From NCBI GenBank assembly GCA_003426165.1, contig QUAH01000009.1:1-64000 (forward strand): a DNA stretch of 64,000 nucleotides. Reading direction: 5' to 3'. Shown here piece after piece: positions 17,286 to 26,123 of this stretch (position 1 is the stretch's first letter; the number at the start of each line of letters is the position of its first letter). The translations under genes and the position numbers were made by a program. Source of the DNA: Candidatus Saccharicenans subterraneus (lineage in GTDB: Bacteria; Acidobacteriota; Aminicenantia; Aminicenantales; Saccharicenantaceae). The notes beneath the pieces were generated by a model. The model saw only the letters and a program-made list of their open reading frames with translations. It was not told the DNA's origin and made no database searches.

Positions 17286-17288
17286 GGC

Positions 17289-18365
17289 TCATTTCTCTGC
17301 CTTTCTCGTTGAAAGTCCGACGGCCACCCCGAAGACAGGGGCCATTTCATTAAAATAAATGGATTCGAACTTCTTCTCGTCAAATTTTATCGACCTGAAA
17401 GGATTGAGCAACTCGGTCTTGATCCGGAACTTCAGCTCGAAGGCGCTGACCATGTTGGGAATCAGGGCCAGACCGCCGCTCAGGAAAATCTGTTCGATGC
17501 GGCGTTCCCGTTTTTCCCCGGCTTCATAGAAAGAAAAGGTCTTTTCCATTTCATCCAGCAGGTCCCGGATGTTCATGGTCAGGACGGAGGCAAACTGGTC
17601 GGCGTTAATGTTTTTACCCGGTATCCCTTTCAGGGCGGCCTCGGCTTCTTCGAAAGAGACGTTCAGTTCCTTGCGGATATTCTCGGTGAAGAAGTATCCG
17701 CCCAGGGACAGGTCCCGGAACAGCTGGGGCACGCCGTGCTCAACTATTCCCACGTTGGTGATGTTGGCCCCCATGTTGATCAGGGCCACCGTCTTCTCCT
17801 TGAAGATTTCCGGGTAGTTGATTTCGAAAGCGTTGATCAGGGAGAAGATGTCCACCTCGATGGCCACCAGGTTCTTCCTGGCCACACTCACGGCGTTGCT
17901 GTAGTTGGCGATTTTATCCTTCTTGGCCGCCACCAGCAGGATGTCGACCGTGCCCTCGGCGCCGCGGGGAGACTTGACCACGTGGTAATCAACATTGGTT
18001 TCCTCGTAGTTGTAGGGGATGTTGTGCTTGGCCTCCCAGATGATGGACTCGGCCAGTTCCTGCTGGTCCATGGCCGGCAGGGAGATCTTCTTGATGATGA
18101 CCGAGTTGCCGGAGATGGAGATGGCCACATCGCGGGTGGCAATCTTGGCGTTCTCGAACAGCAGCTTAATGGTTTCGCTGACCGCGGTGGAATCGATGAT
18201 GGTGCCTTCCACGATGGCGTCGTGGGGGAGCGGCTCGTAACCGATCTTCTGAACTTCGTAGTGGGTGGTATCTCCCTTTTCCTTGATTTTTAATTCGACT
18301 GCCTTGACGGAATAGGACCCGATATCGAGTCCGACCACGCTCTTTTCCTTGGCTAAACCCAACAT
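17289..18365 (-). CDS. pilM: type IV pilus actin-like ATPase PilM
   Basis: Cytoplasmic FtsA/actin-fold protein that binds PilN and couples the pilus motor to the membrane complex. The 358 residues show the phosphate-1 loop VVGLDIGSYSVKAVEL at about 10-25, EAKHNIPYNYEE near 130, the phosphate-2 region ALINMGANITNVGIV and the adenosine motif FLSGGLALIPNM. It starts 11 bp after coaD, so the pilus genes share the coaD transcript. Length is normal. Confidence 0.95.
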   Translation of the reverse strand: MLGLAKEKSVVGLDIGSYSVKAVELKIKEKGDTTHYEVQKIGYEPLPHDAIVEGTIIDSTAVSETIKLLFENAKIATRDVAISISGNSVIIKKISLPAMDQQELAESIIWEAKHNIPYNYEETNVDYHVVKSPRGAEGTVDILLVAAKKDKIANYSNAVSVARKNLVAIEVDIFSLINAFEINYPEIFKEKTVALINMGANITNVGIVEHGVPQLFRDLSLGGYFFTENIRKELNVSFEEAEAALKGIPGKNINADQFASVLTMNIRDLLDEMEKTFSFYEAGEKRERRIEQIFLSGGLALIPNMVSAFELKFRIKTELLNPFRSIKFDEKKFESIYFNEMAPVFGVAVGLSTRKAEK

Positions 18366-18376
18366 TTTTACCGCCT

Positions 18377-18889
18377 TTATTTATTGAGATTCTTAAATTT
18401 ATTCTTAAGGGCCTCTTCCACCACCGGCGGAACCAGGTCCTTAATGCAGCCTCCCAGTTGAAAGACTTCCTTGACCAGGTTGGAACTGAGAAATGAGTAC
18501 TTCAGGCTGGGCATCATGAACAGGGTCTCGATTTCACTCCACAGCTTGCGGTTCATCAAAGCCATCTGGAACTCGTACTCGAAGTCGGAGATGGCTCTGA
18601 GTCCCCTGATGACGGCGTCGGCCTGGTTCTGGCGGGCGAATTCCACCAGCAGGCCGCCGAAGGTCTTGACCTCAACGGCGCTGTCGCCGGCGAACGTCTG
18701 CCTTATCAGTTCCACCCGTTCCTCCGCTGAAAACAGGGGCATTTTTTTGGGGTTGTCCAGGACACCCACAATAATTTTGTCGAAAATCTTCTTCCCCCTT
18801 TGAATAATATCGACATGTCCGTTGGTGATAGGGTCAAATGATCCTGGATAGATTGCCTTCTTCCCATTAAGGAGTTCAGTTCCTTGCAT
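18377..18889 (-). CDS. coaD: phosphopantetheine adenylyltransferase
   Basis: Transfers AMP to 4'-phosphopantetheine in CoA synthesis. The 170 residues include [11 protein letters not shown] (the HIGH-like nucleotidyltransferase motif), [19 protein letters not shown], and [10 protein letters not shown], all at family positions. The start at 18889 gives about nine residues more than usual before [11 protein letters not shown]; no later start codon fits. It heads the minus-strand operon with pilMNOPQ. A -10-like element lies so close that the mRNA leader would be only a few bases long. Confidence 0.95.
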   Translation of the reverse strand: MQGTELLNGKKAIYPGSFDPITNGHVDIIQRGKKIFDKIIVGVLDNPKKMPLFSAEERVELIRQTFAGDSAVEVKTFGGLLVEFARQNQADAVIRGLRAISDFEYEFQMALMNRKLWSEIETLFMMPSLKYSFLSSNLVKEVFQLGGCIKDLVPPVVEEALKNKFKNLNK

Positions 18890-18901
18890 GCCTGATTATC
18901 A

Positions 18902-18928
18902 ATTATCAAAAATGTTTCTCCGTGTCAA
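18902..18928 (-). promoter_or_regulatory. putative sigma70-type promoter of coaD-pil operon
   Basis: On the minus strand TTGACA (18923-18928) is followed after 15 bp by GATAAT (18902-18907). The -35 is perfect; the spacing is short, and a second GATAAT at 18895-18900 is too far away. Transcription would begin only a few bases before the coaD ATG at 18889. Confidence 0.4.
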
Positions 18929-19022
18929 ATATTTTTTTCTCACAGTTAGTTTTGCCCTTTCCTACCTTATCCTGAGCTTAAAACAATGCCGGAACCGGTC
19001 AATCACCGCTTCTGGCTAATCC

Positions 19023-19046
19023 GGAGGTGATTTTTTATCGGCCTCC
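19023..19046. other. imperfect hairpin in divergent spacer
   Basis: GGAGGTGAT (19023-19031) can pair with ATCGGCCTCC (19037-19046), giving a nine-pair stem with one bulged G, one G-T pair and a T-rich loop. It lies between divergent coaD and pcm. It could be an operator or an RNA element; nothing else distinguishes the two. Confidence 0.3.
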
Positions 19047-19108
19047 TTACCCTTCAGGGGTGATATGATTTTCTGGCTCTTCAACCCGGTCTGCTATAAA
19101 ATAAAAAT

Positions 19109-19849
19109 GTGAGAAGGCCAAATCTTTTCCCGGGACTGCTGTTGCTGGTACTTGGCTCACTATCATGGCTCAGCCCGCAGGGTAAGCCAGATAAGGATGA
19201 AGCCTTTTTCCAGAGGAAAAGGGAACAGATGGTCAGGTACCAGGTCGAGAGCCGGGGCCTTAAGGACGAAAGACTGCTCCAGGCCCTGCTGGCCGTGCCC
19301 CGCCACCTTTTCGTTCCCGAACAATACCGCCGGGAAGCCTACGAGGACTATCCGCTGCCCATAGGGGAAGGCCAGACCATCTCCCAGCCTTACATCGTGG
19401 CCCTGATGACGGCCGTGGCCGAGGTCAAGCCCGGTGACAAGGTGCTGGAAATCGGCACCGGTTCGGGCTACCAGGCAGCCGTTCTGAATCAACTGACTGA
19501 CCGCGTTTTTTCAATAGAAATCAGGGAGACACTGGCCGGGCGTGCGGCCAGTGTTCTGCAATCATTAAATTATACCGGGGTCAGGGTGCGCTGGGCGGAC
19601 GGCTATTTCGGCTGGCCGGAAGAGGCTCCTTTTGATGCCATTCTGGTGACCTGTGCTGCCAATCATATTCCGCCCCCGCTTTTCCAACAATTAGCCGAGG
19701 GGGGCAGGCTGGTGATACCGGTGGGCAGCACCGTCTTCTTCCAGACGCTGACCCTGGTTAGGAAATCGGGAGGCAAGCCGGTGGTCAAGCAGTTACTCGA
19801 CGTCCGGTTTGTCCCGATGGTGGGCGAGATAGAAAAAGAGAAACGCTAG
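19109..19849 (+). CDS. pcm: protein-L-isoaspartate O-methyltransferase with signal peptide
   Basis: Methylates isoaspartyl residues for repair of aged proteins. The 246-residue protein has the family core: SRGLKDERLLQALLAVPRHLFVP, EGQTISQPYIVALM, the SAM-binding VLEIGTGSGYQAAVL and VTCAANHIPPPL. Before it sits a 20-residue hydrophobic segment (LFPGLLLLVLGSLSWLSP) that looks like a signal peptide, so this copy is probably exported. The GTG at 19109 is the only start that keeps it. TATAAA at 19095-19100 is so close that the message would be nearly leaderless. Its last 57 bp overlap the convergent membrane-protein gene. Confidence 0.9.
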   Translation: MRRPNLFPGLLLLVLGSLSWLSPQGKPDKDEAFFQRKREQMVRYQVESRGLKDERLLQALLAVPRHLFVPEQYRREAYEDYPLPIGEGQTISQPYIVALMTAVAEVKPGDKVLEIGTGSGYQAAVLNQLTDRVFSIEIRETLAGRAASVLQSLNYTGVRVRWADGYFGWPEEAPFDAILVTCAANHIPPPLFQQLAEGGRLVIPVGSTVFFQTLTLVRKSGGKPVVKQLLDVRFVPMVGEIEKEKR

Positions 19850-22225
19850 CAGGTAGCAACCGGCCGAAACGAAAAATACCGACCTGTATCCTGAGATCTG
19901 GGCCTGGACCAGGCCCCAGACCGAGGCCAGCAGACTGAAGAAAGCATTGGCCGCAAAGGCAAAAGGTATCATCAACGGCGACCGGGACTGGAAATGGCCC
20001 AGGCCGGCCGGGAAAGGAATTCCCAGGCAGAAACCGAGCGGAAATACCAGCAGCAAGCAGAGGAGCAGCCTCCAGGCCAGGCCGAGCCCGAGAAAAATAC
20101 CTCCGAAGAGTTCCAGGAGGGCAGTTACCAGCAGAATGACCAGGAGGCAGAGAAGTGGCCAGTAAACCAATCCGGCCTGGCCGGTTTTCCGGCGCAGGCT
20201 GGCCAGGCTCAGGCTGCCGGCTCCCGAAGCGCCTAACAGGAAAAACAGGACCGCGCTGAGAGAGTAGGTTGGATGTCCGATTAGCAATATGAATTTATGG
20301 AAAAGGGTGATTTCCACCAGCATGTAACCGGCGCCGAGGCTGGCGAAATAGAAAAAGGCCAGGCTCTTGCCGGCCACCTGCGGCAGCAGGCGGCGAGCCG
20401 ACCTCAGAAGCGGAAGGACAATGACGAGCAGGCCTAAGGCCAGCGATTGAATCAGCAGAAAGACCAGCAGGTACTTGCCGAGGAACAGGGGATAGGCTTT
20501 CCGGTTGAAAAATTTCCTGATATCCGGCCAGCGCTTCCACTCCATAAAATCGCGAAAGAAAGGCCGGTTGTCATCCGGCGGCCTGATGTCGAAAATATAA
20601 TTGCTGTAGAGGGCCTGTCGTTTTTCATGGTCAAAAAGCCACCCGGCCAGTTCTTCCCAGGCGCGACGGTCGGTCTGAATAGAAGGCCTCGAATCTACCC
20701 TGATTTCCTGGCCGGGAATTATCAGGTCGTATAAGCGGTGGTCAGCAAATTTCTTCAGCCGGCTGATGTCCTCCTGGGTAAATGCCTGCTTTTTTATAAG
20801 GTAGGTTATGGTTTCAGGAGTTCTCAGAAAGACGATATGTCTTTCGGGCCTGAGGCCGCGCCTTTCCAGTCCTTCCACCCAAAGGGCCAGGAAGCGCAAT
20901 TCCTGGCGGGGCGGCGGCAAAAAGTAGAAAAGAGCCGTGACCAGGCCACGCGGGCTCAGGAGCTCGTAGATCAGATCGACGGCTTCGGCCGTCATCAAGT
21001 AATCTTCTCCGGGCCCGAAAAATCCCGTGCTGTAACTTCCAGGAAGGTCCGGCAGGGGATAAACTAACAGGTCAAATTCTGCTTTCCTTTTTCTTTCCTG
21101 GTTTAACCCGGCCCGGGGCTCGACTGTTATGAGCTGGACGGAGGTAGCGGACTGCCCGGTTCGCCTCAGCTGTCCGATCCGATCTCTGTGAACCTCACCG
21201 AGCAGCTGGCTTTCTATAAAAATAGTAATAAGCGAAGCTTCTGCTTTCAGGCTTAAGAGCAGTTCCAGGTCGCCGGCAGGATTAAGCAACAGGAATCGGC
21301 CACCCCGGTTGAATTCAAAAGCCGCCCAGAGCGGCAGGTAATCCAGGAAGGCCGGTTGACCTTTATCATTCAGGGCATAAATTCTTTCGGCGTCCAGGGA
21401 AAGCCCGGTCTGCTCCGGAAGCGGGCCGTTGTAATTCAGGCTGAGGCCCGGGGCATAGCGGACGGCCGGCGACTCGAAGAGATCGAGCCGCGTTTTTTCG
21501 TCCCAGCGGGTGGCGGTCAGGGCGACCCCCTTTTGCTTCAGGAAAAAAGCAAGTGATTTGTAGTCGGAAATTCTGAAACTTAGTTCTTTTCCGCAAAGAG
21601 CCAGCGCCGATATGATCAGCACGGTTCCCAGGATTTGCTTTACTTTTCCGGAGCGGGCGAGGCTGGCCCAGGGTATAAAAAGCCAGGAGGCTGCCAGCGG
21701 GAGAAGAACCAGCAGCCAGATGGCGCCTCGGTCCCCGGCCAGCCTGAAACTCAGGGCAGAAAAAATTATTCCGGCTGCGGCCCCCGTCAGGTCAGCAAAA
21801 TAAACTCTGTGAACGACCCCGGCCAGCCTGGTCAGGGCCAGGGAAATGATCAAACCACCCAGTAGAAAAGGTAGACTCAGGATAAGATAGTGAATGGGCA
21901 GGATAAACAACCTGGCCTGATCCCAGAGGAGTTCCAGGGGGTTGAAGGGCAGCCGGTTCACCAGGAAGAAAACCAGCGGAACCACCAGGCCCGAAACGAG
22001 GGCCAGGAGGGCCAGGGCTTCCGCTCTTTCCAGGAATTTTCTGAGATGCCCGGAAAACAGAAACAGTGAGCCGGCCCCGAACCCCAGAAAGGCCAGGCTG
22101 ACCACCAGGAAAGCATAGTGGTAGCCCTGGGAAATGGAAAAGAACCTGGTCAGGATGAGCTCCAGGGCCAGAATCTGGGCCGAAACCAGGGCCACACCCG
22201 CCAGGGTTCTTGGTTTTTCGGGCAT
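19793..22225 (-). CDS. large membrane protein with degenerate spermidine-synthase-like domain
   Basis: The 810-residue protein has about six or seven helices in the first 230 residues (starting LAGVALVSAQILALELILTRFFS), a soluble middle of about 350 residues, and about six more helices up to the end. This layout is that of membrane-bound spermidine-synthase-like proteins. In the middle domain the SAM-binding Gly-rich motif is not recognisable (LLLNPAGDLELLL stands in its place), so methyl or aminopropyl transfer is doubtful. Function and substrate are unknown. Its 3' end runs 57 bp into the convergent pcm gene. Confidence 0.75.
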   Translation of the reverse strand: MPEKPRTLAGVALVSAQILALELILTRFFSISQGYHYAFLVVSLAFLGFGAGSLFLFSGHLRKFLERAEALALLALVSGLVVPLVFFLVNRLPFNPLELLWDQARLFILPIHYLILSLPFLLGGLIISLALTRLAGVVHRVYFADLTGAAAGIIFSALSFRLAGDRGAIWLLVLLPLAASWLFIPWASLARSGKVKQILGTVLIISALALCGKELSFRISDYKSLAFFLKQKGVALTATRWDEKTRLDLFESPAVRYAPGLSLNYNGPLPEQTGLSLDAERIYALNDKGQPAFLDYLPLWAAFEFNRGGRFLLLNPAGDLELLLSLKAEASLITIFIESQLLGEVHRDRIGQLRRTGQSATSVQLITVEPRAGLNQERKRKAEFDLLVYPLPDLPGSYSTGFFGPGEDYLMTAEAVDLIYELLSPRGLVTALFYFLPPPRQELRFLALWVEGLERRGLRPERHIVFLRTPETITYLIKKQAFTQEDISRLKKFADHRLYDLIIPGQEIRVDSRPSIQTDRRAWEELAGWLFDHEKRQALYSNYIFDIRPPDDNRPFFRDFMEWKRWPDIRKFFNRKAYPLFLGKYLLVFLLIQSLALGLLVIVLPLLRSARRLLPQVAGKSLAFFYFASLGAGYMLVEITLFHKFILLIGHPTYSLSAVLFFLLGASGAGSLSLASLRRKTGQAGLVYWPLLCLLVILLVTALLELFGGIFLGLGLAWRLLLCLLLVFPLGFCLGIPFPAGLGHFQSRSPLMIPFAFAANAFFSLLASVWGLVQAQISGYRSVFFVSAGCYLLAFLFFYLAHHRDKPDVE

Positions 22226-22554
22226 GATTTAATTCAAGGTTATGATATTCAAGGAGTCCAGTCAATTAAAACGGCTCTGGTTTCCAGTAACCTTACAAGG
22301 AGAAGCCTGGGCCGCCCGGCTAATCGCCCGTTAAATATTTATGATGCAGGGGAAGGAGGCGGGAACAAGCCGGCGGTTGGCCGGAAATTCCAGTTTCCGG
22401 TTCCCCGCTGACCTATTCACCCAGTCCCCGGCATCATTTTCACGGCCGGATGGTGAAAAATTTTTTCTGACCCGGCTTCCGGCTTTCCAGGTTAATTGAA
22501 ATAAGTTCTCTCTTGTGATAATTTCTTGTTGATAGTTGGTAGAAAAAAGCGTCG
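22226..22554. other. divergent intergenic stretch of 329 bp
   Basis: No gene is seen. The stretch should carry promoters for the divergent membrane-protein and phosphohexomutase genes. One candidate lies at 22496-22522. The middle is GC-rich with short inverted repeats such as GCCGGAAATTCCAGTTTCCGG (complementary GGAAA/TTTCC pieces) and no open frame of note. Confidence 0.4.
22496..22522 (+). promoter_or_regulatory. possible promoter of the phosphohexomutase gene
   Basis: TTGAAA (22496-22501) and GATAAT (22517-22522) are separated by 15 bp, a short spacing, 32 bp before the ATG at 22555. The match is plausible but not strong. Confidence 0.3.
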
Positions 22555-23952
22555 ATGATCAGGTTTGGCACTTCTGGCTGGCGGGCGGTGATGGGGGAAG
22601 AATTTACCTTCTCCAATGTCCGCCGGGTGGTTCAGGCCATCGTTAATTTTCTCCGGACCCAGTACCCGGGGCAGGAACTGTCGCTGGCCATCGGTTATGA
22701 TACCCGCTTCCTGTCAGAAAGGTTTGCCGAAGAGGCGGCTGCGCTTCTGTCCAGAAACAGGATCCAGGTCTACCTGGCCGACCGCGATTGCCCGTCGCAG
22801 GCCCTGGCTTACCGGATCATCCGTGGTCGACATGCCGGCGGTATAAATTTTACCGCCTCCTTCAATCCGCCTGAGTTCAATGGCTTGAAGTTCAACGTGG
22901 CCAGCGGGGCCCCGGCCCTTCCGGAGATTACCGACCAGATTGAAAAAGAAGTGGAGAAGATCAGCCCGGAGACGGTGGCTCCGCATTATTACCCGGACCG
23001 GTCTTATATTCACCGGGTTGACCTGCAGAAGGACTACCTGGAATTCCTGCAGAACAAGATTGACTTTGCGGCCATCAAGAAATCGGAAATCAGGATCGGC
23101 ATCGACCTGCTGTTCGGCACCAGCCGGGAATACCTGGATGAAATCCTGGAAGAGAACGGCGTTCCGATCGAGGTCATTCACGGCTACATAGATCCTTACT
23201 TCGGGGGAATTTCCCCTTCCTGCACCGAGACCAACCTGGCCGAGCTGAAGCGGCTGGTCAGGGAAAGGGACTGTGCCCTCGGTCTGGCCACCGATGCCGA
23301 CGGAGACCGCTTCGGCGTGGTGAACGAGAAAGGCCAGGTGGTCATCCCGAATTATATCCTGGCCCTGATCCTTGAATACCTGCTGGCGGTCAAGGGCTGG
23401 CGCGGGGGAGTGGCCAGGTCGGTGACCACCACCCACCTGATTGACCGGATTGCCAGGCACTACGACGTGCCCCTCTACCGCACCCCGGTCGGTTTCAAGT
23501 ACATGGCCGACCTGTTCCTCCAGAACAAAATCATATTCGGCGGAGAGGAGAGCGCCTGCCTGGCCGTCCGCGACCACCTGCCCGAAAAGGACGGAATCTT
23601 CGCCGGCCTGCTGGTGGCCGAGATGGTGGCCGTCTGCGGTTTGAGCCTGTCCCAGCTCCTGCAGCAGCTATTCAAGAAATATGGCCTGATGGTCGGGGTC
23701 CAGCAGAACATTAAACTGACCCCGGACAGGGCCAGGAAACTGGAAGCGCTGATAAAAAATCCGCCCGGCCGCCTGGGAAAACGGGTGGTTCAATCGGTAG
23801 AGACCATGGATGGTCTGAAGCTTGATTTTGATGACGACCGCTGGTTGATTCTCAGGTTTTCCGGAACAGAGCCCCTCATCAGGTGCTACGCCGAGGCCGG
23901 AGACGAGAAAGAAGCCCGGGCCCTGCTCCGGGCCGGGCTGGAGCTCCTGTGA
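22555..23952 (+). CDS. phosphoglucomutase/phosphomannomutase family protein
   Basis: Interconverts sugar 1- and 6-phosphates through a phosphoserine. The 465 residues begin IRFGTSGWRAVMGEEF; the active loop reads TASFNPPEFNG (usual TASHNP, with His replaced by Phe but the Ser kept), the metal loop is DADGDR, the sugar-binding loop is FGGEESA, and the phosphate loop is RFSGTEPLIRCYAE. All four domains are present. Whether glucose, mannose or glucosamine phosphate is the substrate cannot be told. The TGA shares a base with the next ATG. Confidence 0.92.
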   Translation: MIRFGTSGWRAVMGEEFTFSNVRRVVQAIVNFLRTQYPGQELSLAIGYDTRFLSERFAEEAAALLSRNRIQVYLADRDCPSQALAYRIIRGRHAGGINFTASFNPPEFNGLKFNVASGAPALPEITDQIEKEVEKISPETVAPHYYPDRSYIHRVDLQKDYLEFLQNKIDFAAIKKSEIRIGIDLLFGTSREYLDEILEENGVPIEVIHGYIDPYFGGISPSCTETNLAELKRLVRERDCALGLATDADGDRFGVVNEKGQVVIPNYILALILEYLLAVKGWRGGVARSVTTTHLIDRIARHYDVPLYRTPVGFKYMADLFLQNKIIFGGEESACLAVRDHLPEKDGIFAGLLVAEMVAVCGLSLSQLLQQLFKKYGLMVGVQQNIKLTPDRARKLEALIKNPPGRLGKRVVQSVETMDGLKLDFDDDRWLILRFSGTEPLIRCYAEAGDEKEARALLRAGLELL

Positions 23953-24263
23953 TGGAAAGGACGAGAACTGGTCGACAGCCGTCAACCAGAAAGAAGTTTT
24001 TCTACCTGCTGGTTACCATCTTCCTGCTGGCCACCCTGTTTACCACCTTTTTCGGGAAAAAGGGCTTTCTCGATATCCAGAAATCCAAGAAAAGGTACCA
24101 GGAACTCCAGGCCCAGATCCAGGATTTGACGGCTCGCAAGGAAAAGCTGGAGGCCGAAATCCGGGAGCTGGAAAAGAACCCGGCCGCCCTGGAGAAAGAA
24201 GCCCGGGAAAAACTCTGGCTGATCAAGCCGGACGAGAAAGTCATCGTCAGGGAAAAAAAGTAA
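23952..24263 (+). CDS. FtsB/DivIC-family septum formation initiator-like protein
   Basis: The 103-residue protein has a basic cytoplasmic start, one transmembrane helix at about 17-35 (FYLLVTIFLLATLFTTFF), a coiled coil at about 45-80 and the family ending in which an ALEKEAREKLWLIKPDEKVIV segment matches FtsB's ExxARexlgmvkpgE. FtsB-type proteins join FtsL and FtsQ in the divisome; both are encoded at 46-58 kb. The start is the ATG formed with the mutase stop (TGATG). Confidence 0.85.
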   Translation: MERTRTGRQPSTRKKFFYLLVTIFLLATLFTTFFGKKGFLDIQKSKKRYQELQAQIQDLTARKEKLEAEIRELEKNPAALEKEAREKLWLIKPDEKVIVREKK

Positions 24264-24301
24264 CCGGCTGCCTCTCTCGAACTATCGAAACCGGGTTATT
24301 T

Positions 24302-26014
24302 TCAGTACACCCAGAAAGGCATCAGGGTCCAGACCCTGGCCCGGGAAAATATTTCCATGGTTTTCCGGGTGCGGGACAGGAACTCGACTGTTGAGCGGAC
24401 CCGGGCCAGTTCCGTTTTTCTGCCCAGGATCAGATCCCACAGGCTGCGCCTGGCCGGCCAGACCACCAGGCGGAGTTCTGTTTCCGGGGGAATTCCGGCC
24501 AGCTCCCGGGCCGCCTCCATGGCCTGGAACAGGCCGCCCAGGTCGTCGACCAGTTTTAAGTCCCTGGCCTGGCGCCCGGTCCAGACCCGGCCCCGGCCCA
24601 GGCGCTCCACTTCTTCCAGGGGCAGGTTGCGGGCGGTGGCCACCCGCTCCAGGAACTGTTCATAGATGTAACCGATTTCTTCCCGCAGGATTTTCCTTTC
24701 TTCGGGAGTGAAGCTGCGGTAGGGGGAAAAGGCGTCGGCATTTTTCCCGATGACCAGCCTGTCGGCAGTAAGCCCCAGTTTTTCCATCAGGCCGGCAAAA
24801 CTGAACTTGCCGGCTATTACCCCGATGGACCCGGTCAGGGTCTGGGGCTGGGCGATGATCCGGTGCCCGCCGAGAGAGAGCCAGTATCCCCCTGAACCGG
24901 CCAGGCCGGACATGGAAATGACCACCGGCTTTTCGGCCCGGGCCTTGACCAGCTCGTGCCAGATGATGTCGGAACCGACGGCCGAACCACCCGGACTGTC
25001 CACCCTGACGATGATGGCCTCGATGGATTTATCCTTGACCGCCGCCCTCAACCAGCGGCTGAAGGTCTCGCTGCCCAGGACCACCTGTTCGGCCGAGCCG
25101 CTGAGAATGGTCCCGCCAGCAAAAATCAGGGCAACTTTCTTCCCCAGGTTCAAGCCCAGCCCCTCGGGCCTGACGCTGGCGTATTTTTCGTTGGTAATGC
25201 GGGTCAGTTCCCGGTATTTTTCCAGGTTGCTTTTCTGGAAAAGCTGGTCTTCGTAGGCCAGCTCGTCCACCAGACCGCTGGCCATGGCCTCTCTTCCTTT
25301 GAAGTAGCCCTTGTCAATCAGCTGCCGCATCTCCTCGGGAGTCTTATTTCTGGCGGCGGCGATTTCTTTCAGGTAATAGTTGAAAATATCTTCATATATT
25401 GAGAGAAGCATTTCCCGGTGAGCTGGAGTGAAACCCGACTCTGTAAACTGGTTGTAGGCGGTCTTGTATTCTTCGATGTGCTCGAACTCGGCCTTTATGC
25501 CCAGGCTGTCCAGCGTTCCCTTGAAAAAGGGGACGTAAGCGGCCAGGCCGTTAATTCCAAGCCAGCCCAGAGGGTGCAGGACGATCCGGTCGCAGGCAGT
25601 GGCCAGGTAGTATTCCTTGTCAGCTTCTGGCGATTCCTCAAAGTAAGCAATGACCGGTTTGCCCGATTCCCGGAAAGCCAGAACCGACTGCCGCAGTTCT
25701 TCCATTTTGGCCCAATCAGCCTCCAGCATGCCGAATTTTATGACCACGGCCTTGATCCTGGGATCCCTGGCCGCTTTGCGCAGGTTCATCCAGGTGTCAT
25801 AGAGAGAAATGGTAGTTTCCGGAAAGAATTCAAGGAAGGGGATGGAAGGGGAATAGTCTTCGAGCTGGCCTTCCAGTTTTATTTCCAGGTACGAATTGCC
25901 GGCCACGGCCGCTTCTTTCGGCCCGATTTTATAAAAGAAATAGGACAGGCCGAGAGCGATAATCAATATAAAAAAGAAGATAATCAGCAGTATCCAGAGA
26001 ACTCGTTTTTTCAT
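24302..26014 (-). CDS. sppA: signal peptide peptidase SppA, long (67K) type
   Basis: Membrane-anchored serine protease that degrades cleaved signal peptides. The 570 residues contain an N-terminal helix (about 4-28) and two tandem S49 domains. The general-base Lys is expected in the first half (EEYKTAYNQFTESGF), the nucleophile Ser in the second (SGLAGSGGYWLSLGG); VDSPGGSAVGSD and GSIGVIAG are also present. The long two-domain form is that of E. coli SppA. The gene is convergent with the FtsB-like gene and divergent from the secreted protein at 26124. Confidence 0.94.
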   Translation of the reverse strand: MKKRVLWILLIIFFFILIIALGLSYFFYKIGPKEAAVAGNSYLEIKLEGQLEDYSPSIPFLEFFPETTISLYDTWMNLRKAARDPRIKAVVIKFGMLEADWAKMEELRQSVLAFRESGKPVIAYFEESPEADKEYYLATACDRIVLHPLGWLGINGLAAYVPFFKGTLDSLGIKAEFEHIEEYKTAYNQFTESGFTPAHREMLLSIYEDIFNYYLKEIAAARNKTPEEMRQLIDKGYFKGREAMASGLVDELAYEDQLFQKSNLEKYRELTRITNEKYASVRPEGLGLNLGKKVALIFAGGTILSGSAEQVVLGSETFSRWLRAAVKDKSIEAIIVRVDSPGGSAVGSDIIWHELVKARAEKPVVISMSGLAGSGGYWLSLGGHRIIAQPQTLTGSIGVIAGKFSFAGLMEKLGLTADRLVIGKNADAFSPYRSFTPEERKILREEIGYIYEQFLERVATARNLPLEEVERLGRGRVWTGRQARDLKLVDDLGGLFQAMEAARELAGIPPETELRLVVWPARRSLWDLILGRKTELARVRSTVEFLSRTRKTMEIFSRARVWTLMPFWVY

Positions 26015-26123
26015 TTGGCCTCCTGCTCGGTTATTTTACTTCAGGAGCCCCAAGAAATAAAAGCTGGCTGATTTGACAAAGCGACCGGGTTGAATCAAAA
26101 TAGCCTGAAATCTGATTGCCCCG

